From positions 1 through 16,456 of the forward strand of contig JAETSS010000004.1 in assembly GCA_021769545.1 (NCBI GenBank): DNA of 16,456 nucleotides, given 5' to 3'. Positions 14,669 through 16,456 of this stretch are shown piece by piece. A program made the translations under genes and the position numbers. Position 1 is the first letter of the stretch, and the number at the start of each line of letters is the position of its first letter. The notes below the pieces were generated by a model that ran no database searches, was not told the origin of the DNA, and worked only from the letters and a program-made list of their open reading frames with translations. This DNA is from Eubacterium sp. Lineage in GTDB: Bacteria; Bacillota_A; Clostridia; Peptostreptococcales; Anaerovoracaceae.

Positions 14669-16039
14669 TTATTTTTCCTCCTGCTGAGATATTGATTGCT
14701 GATCGATATATTTTTTCATGCTGTAGAAGGTCTTTATCCATGTTATCAGGTAGATATCATCGGCCTCTACACTTTCTATCTCTCTGAATATCGTTTCGAC
14801 ATCTTCTGTGTTGGCTATGGATATTACGGAAGGATCGACTCCCTCGTATATCAATCTGTTGGCAGTATCGTAGCAGACTTCCTCGGAAAAGCAGAAGTAC
14901 TTTTCGACATTGGATCTTGTAAGCGCCGAAAAGTCGCAGTCGAAAGCGTAGAAGGAATTTGTATAGTGCGGTATAAAGTCAATCAACGGACATAATCCGA
15001 GGCACACCATTTTTTTGTTGGGGTCTGCCGCCATTACGTTTATACATGTCTGCAGAGTTTCAGGGTTTTCCTGCTTGATCCTCATGTATTTTATGGTCTT
15101 GCCCTTGTATTTCAGGATCTCATATCTGCCGCCGACATTTTTGAACTGCCTGAATGTTTCTGCAGCATCCTTTGGCTCGATCCCTCCCAGTTCCCGGGCA
15201 ACTGCCAACGCGCCTGCATAGTTATAGCACATGTACGGCATGTCATAAGGCATGTTAAAGGAAACCTCTCTCAGCTTAAAAGTTCTCGCTTTAAAATCGA
15301 TATCCGTTATAGTATAGTCCGCTGCTTCATAGCTGGCATGTCCGCAGTTTTCGCAGTGGAACTTACCGACGCCGTCGTTGTTGTAATAATCGAATACGAT
15401 CTTATGCTTGCATTTAGGGCAGGCCATAGTAGGGAATGACGAATCCTTAGTAAAGGCCTCACTGTGTCTGGCGACACCGTAGGTTATGATACGGCTGCTG
15501 TTTTCGTCAAATGATTTGGTCCTCGGTTCTTCATTGTTGAGGAAGAGTCTGACGTTTCCGCCTATGGCATCGAATAATTTTCGGTAAATGAAATCGGGAT
15601 CGCCGTTTCTCTGGACCTGATCCTTTTGCAGATTGGTTATCATGATGTTTTCTGCAGGCAGCTGCCTGTGGATAAGGGGCAGATACCTTTCATCTGTTTC
15701 GAATATTATATAGTCGGCTTTGATGCGGCCCGTGAGTGAAGCTGCCTTCGATAATGCGGTGGCAATACCGTAGATAAGGTTTGCGCCCTCCAGATTTGCT
15801 ATGACATTTTTACCGCTGTTTTTAAATATGTGGGTGATAAGATTCGTCGTTGTGGACTTGCCGTTTGTTCCGGTAATGAATAAAACCTTTGAATAGTCTA
15901 TGCCCTTGAAGTGGGACACCATTTGAGGATCGATCTTCATGGCTTTTTTTCCGGAAAGGTTTGAGCCTCTGCTTTTATCCACGATATTTATAACGATGTT
16001 GATAAGCTTTGCATACCAAAGCGCAATATAAAATTTCAT
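14669..16039 (-). CDS. MurT-like Mur ligase with zinc ribbon and diverged DUF1727 domain
   Basis: The 456-residue protein has the Mur ligase ATP loop GTNGKSTTT (GTNGKST at 57-63), ITNLQKDQVQRNGD in place of MurT's TNLFRDQLDRYGE, a four-Cys zinc ribbon (Cys-207, 210, 229, 232; CPKC and CENC), a VGGRYEILKYKGK stretch and a C-terminal DUF1727 domain. True MurT activates the lipid II glutamate carboxyl and amidates it with ammonia from GatD. Here the KNPAG motif reads QENPE, and the region that normally reads DG-x-D-x-SWIWD is replaced by HYTNSFYAFDCDF. ATG 16039 is chosen: AAGAGG lies six bases upstream, and the longer start (GTG 16069) coincides with the predicted transcript start. It forms a two-gene operon with the GatD-like gene. 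The substrate is unknown; a cell-wall precursor is the obvious candidate. Confidence 0.85.
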   Translation of the reverse strand: MKFYIALWYAKLINIVINIVDKSRGSNLSGKKAMKIDPQMVSHFKGIDYSKVLFITGTNGKSTTTNLITHIFKNSGKNVIANLEGANLIYGIATALSKAASLTGRIKADYIIFETDERYLPLIHRQLPAENIMITNLQKDQVQRNGDPDFIYRKLFDAIGGNVRLFLNNEEPRTKSFDENSSRIITYGVARHSEAFTKDSSFPTMACPKCKHKIVFDYYNNDGVGKFHCENCGHASYEAADYTITDIDFKARTFKLREVSFNMPYDMPYMCYNYAGALAVARELGGIEPKDAAETFRQFKNVGGRYEILKYKGKTIKYMRIKQENPETLQTCINVMAADPNKKMVCLGLCPLIDFIPHYTNSFYAFDCDFSALTRSNVEKYFCFSEEVCYDTANRLIYEGVDPSVISIANTEDVETIFREIESVEADDIYLITWIKTFYSMKKYIDQQSISQQEEK

Positions 16040-16075
16040 AATATGCCTCTTTCTTCTTATATTATTCACAAAAAT

Positions 16076-16081
16076 ATTCTA
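16076..16081 (-). promoter_or_regulatory. Extended -10 box for the MurT-like operon
   Basis: On the minus strand TGATAGAAT gives TAGAAT with TG one base upstream. The -35 region at the right distance (TGGCGA) is weak. Transcription would begin near 16069, about 30 bases before ATG 16039. Confidence 0.45.
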
Positions 16082-16112
16082 TCATAAAACATAACCTATC
16101 GCCACATAATTT

Positions 16113-16129
16113 AAAGCTATCGTAGCTTT
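16113..16129. repeat. Perfect palindrome in the divergent promoter region
   Basis: AAAGCTA (16113-16119), TCG, TAGCTTT (16123-16129). It lies between the two divergent promoters, upstream of both, in a position suited to a shared regulator. No T run follows on either strand. Confidence 0.5.
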
Positions 16130-16144
16130 CACTCATGATCTTGA

Positions 16145-16173
16145 TTGACATGGGGTGGTGCAGGGATTATAAT
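16145..16173 (+). promoter_or_regulatory. Perfect consensus sigma-A promoter for the ATP-grasp gene
   Basis: TTGACA (16145-16150) and TATAAT (16168-16173) are separated by exactly 17 bases, all consensus. Transcription would begin near 16180, leaving a leader of about 63 AT-rich bases. Confidence 0.88.
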
Positions 16174-16242
16174 AAATTCGTTTTGATTGATAAAAATAAT
16201 TGTATTAAAGTAAAAAATGTATAGTTAAGGTGAGGAAAAAAT

Positions 16243-16456
16243 ATGAAAACAACAGAATTTTTACCGATATTACTTGCAAGCGATATAAATGTTTACAGTA
16301 TGGCTAGAGCATTCCATGAAGCATACGGCGTTAAGTCGCTTGCTTTGGCGAGAGACAACAGAGGCGTGGGAAACCATTCTAAGATACTGGACATAGAAGT
16401 AGTCGCTAATCTGGATGAGACAGATGTGTTTATCGATACGCTGAAAAAGGTATACA
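16243..16456 (+). CDS. ATP-grasp carboxylate-amine ligase (D-aspartate ligase-like), N-terminal part
   Basis: The frame opens at ATG 16243, with AGGTGAGG ending seven bases upstream, and runs off the right edge after 71 codons. The visible part begins MKTTEFLPILLASDINVYSM and continues ARAFHEAYGVKSLALAR, then KILDIEVVANLDETDVFIDT. This is the N-terminal Rossmann-like pre-ATP-grasp domain seen in the D-aspartate ligase (Asl)-like group of ATP-grasp enzymes of Gram-positive bacteria, which join a carboxylate to an amine; Asl itself adds D-Asp to the stem-peptide lysine. The ATP-binding and catalytic parts are outside the window, so substrate and activity are not shown. It is divergent from the MurT-like operon. 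Confidence 0.7.
   Translation, partial: MKTTEFLPILLASDINVYSMARAFHEAYGVKSLALARDNRGVGNHSKILDIEVVANLDETDVFIDTLKKVY

Noticed and set aside
16040..16069. Longer MurT-like start at GTG 16069
   Set aside because: It coincides with the predicted transcript start and lacks a ribosome site, while ATG 16039 has AAGAGG six bases upstream.

Overview
The window looks like chromosome of an anaerobic Gram-positive bacterium of the Clostridia (Bacillota). This rests on strong AGGAGG-type ribosome sites, AT-rich spacers with sigma-A-type promoters, FtsH, PucR-like, PadR and MurT/GatD-like proteins, and a biotin-dependent decarboxylase module of the kind used in amino-acid or propionate fermentation. I cannot assign a genus from the sequence alone. 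There are no rRNA or tRNA genes, CRISPR arrays, transposase genes or phage genes.

Layout. (1) 1-6322, plus strand: the 3' part of tilS; then, behind its own extended -10 promoter, ftsH, a PucR/CdaR-type regulator overlapping it by one base, and glyA, closed by a terminator. (2) 6396-8937, plus: promoter, leader hairpin, and three genes for a biotin-dependent decarboxylase or carboxyltransferase (carboxyltransferase, OadG-type small membrane subunit, biotin carrier). The membrane beta subunit that would make this a sodium pump is not next to them. (3) 8965-10895, plus: promoter with a perfect 13-bp inverted repeat against the -10 box, coaX and an overlapping dus gene, then a terminator. (4) 10896-11369: a long non-coding gap with a nested inverted-repeat element, a possible 18-codon ORF, and a promoter overlapped by a likely PadR operator. 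(5) 11370-13837, plus: PadR regulator, DUF1700 (HAAS) membrane protein, DUF4097 beta-repeat surface protein, and a permuted papain-fold (YiiX-like) protein. (6) 13901-16039, minus: a MurT-like Mur ligase followed directly by a GatD-like protein, sharing a terminator region with the converging gene. (7) 16243 to the end, plus: the N-terminus of an ATP-grasp ligase behind a perfect consensus promoter, divergent from the MurT-like gene.

The most interesting part is 13901-16456. The GatD-like protein keeps the family fold signatures but has Thr-94 where the nucleophilic Cys should be and Leu-194 where the catalytic His should be. Its MurT-like partner keeps the ATP-binding loop and the four-Cys zinc ribbon, but is diverged in the C-terminal segment that in true MurT carries the DG-x-D-x-SWIWD signature. 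With the divergent ATP-grasp ligase this may be a repurposed cell-wall or amino-acid ligation system rather than the classical lipid II amidation enzyme.
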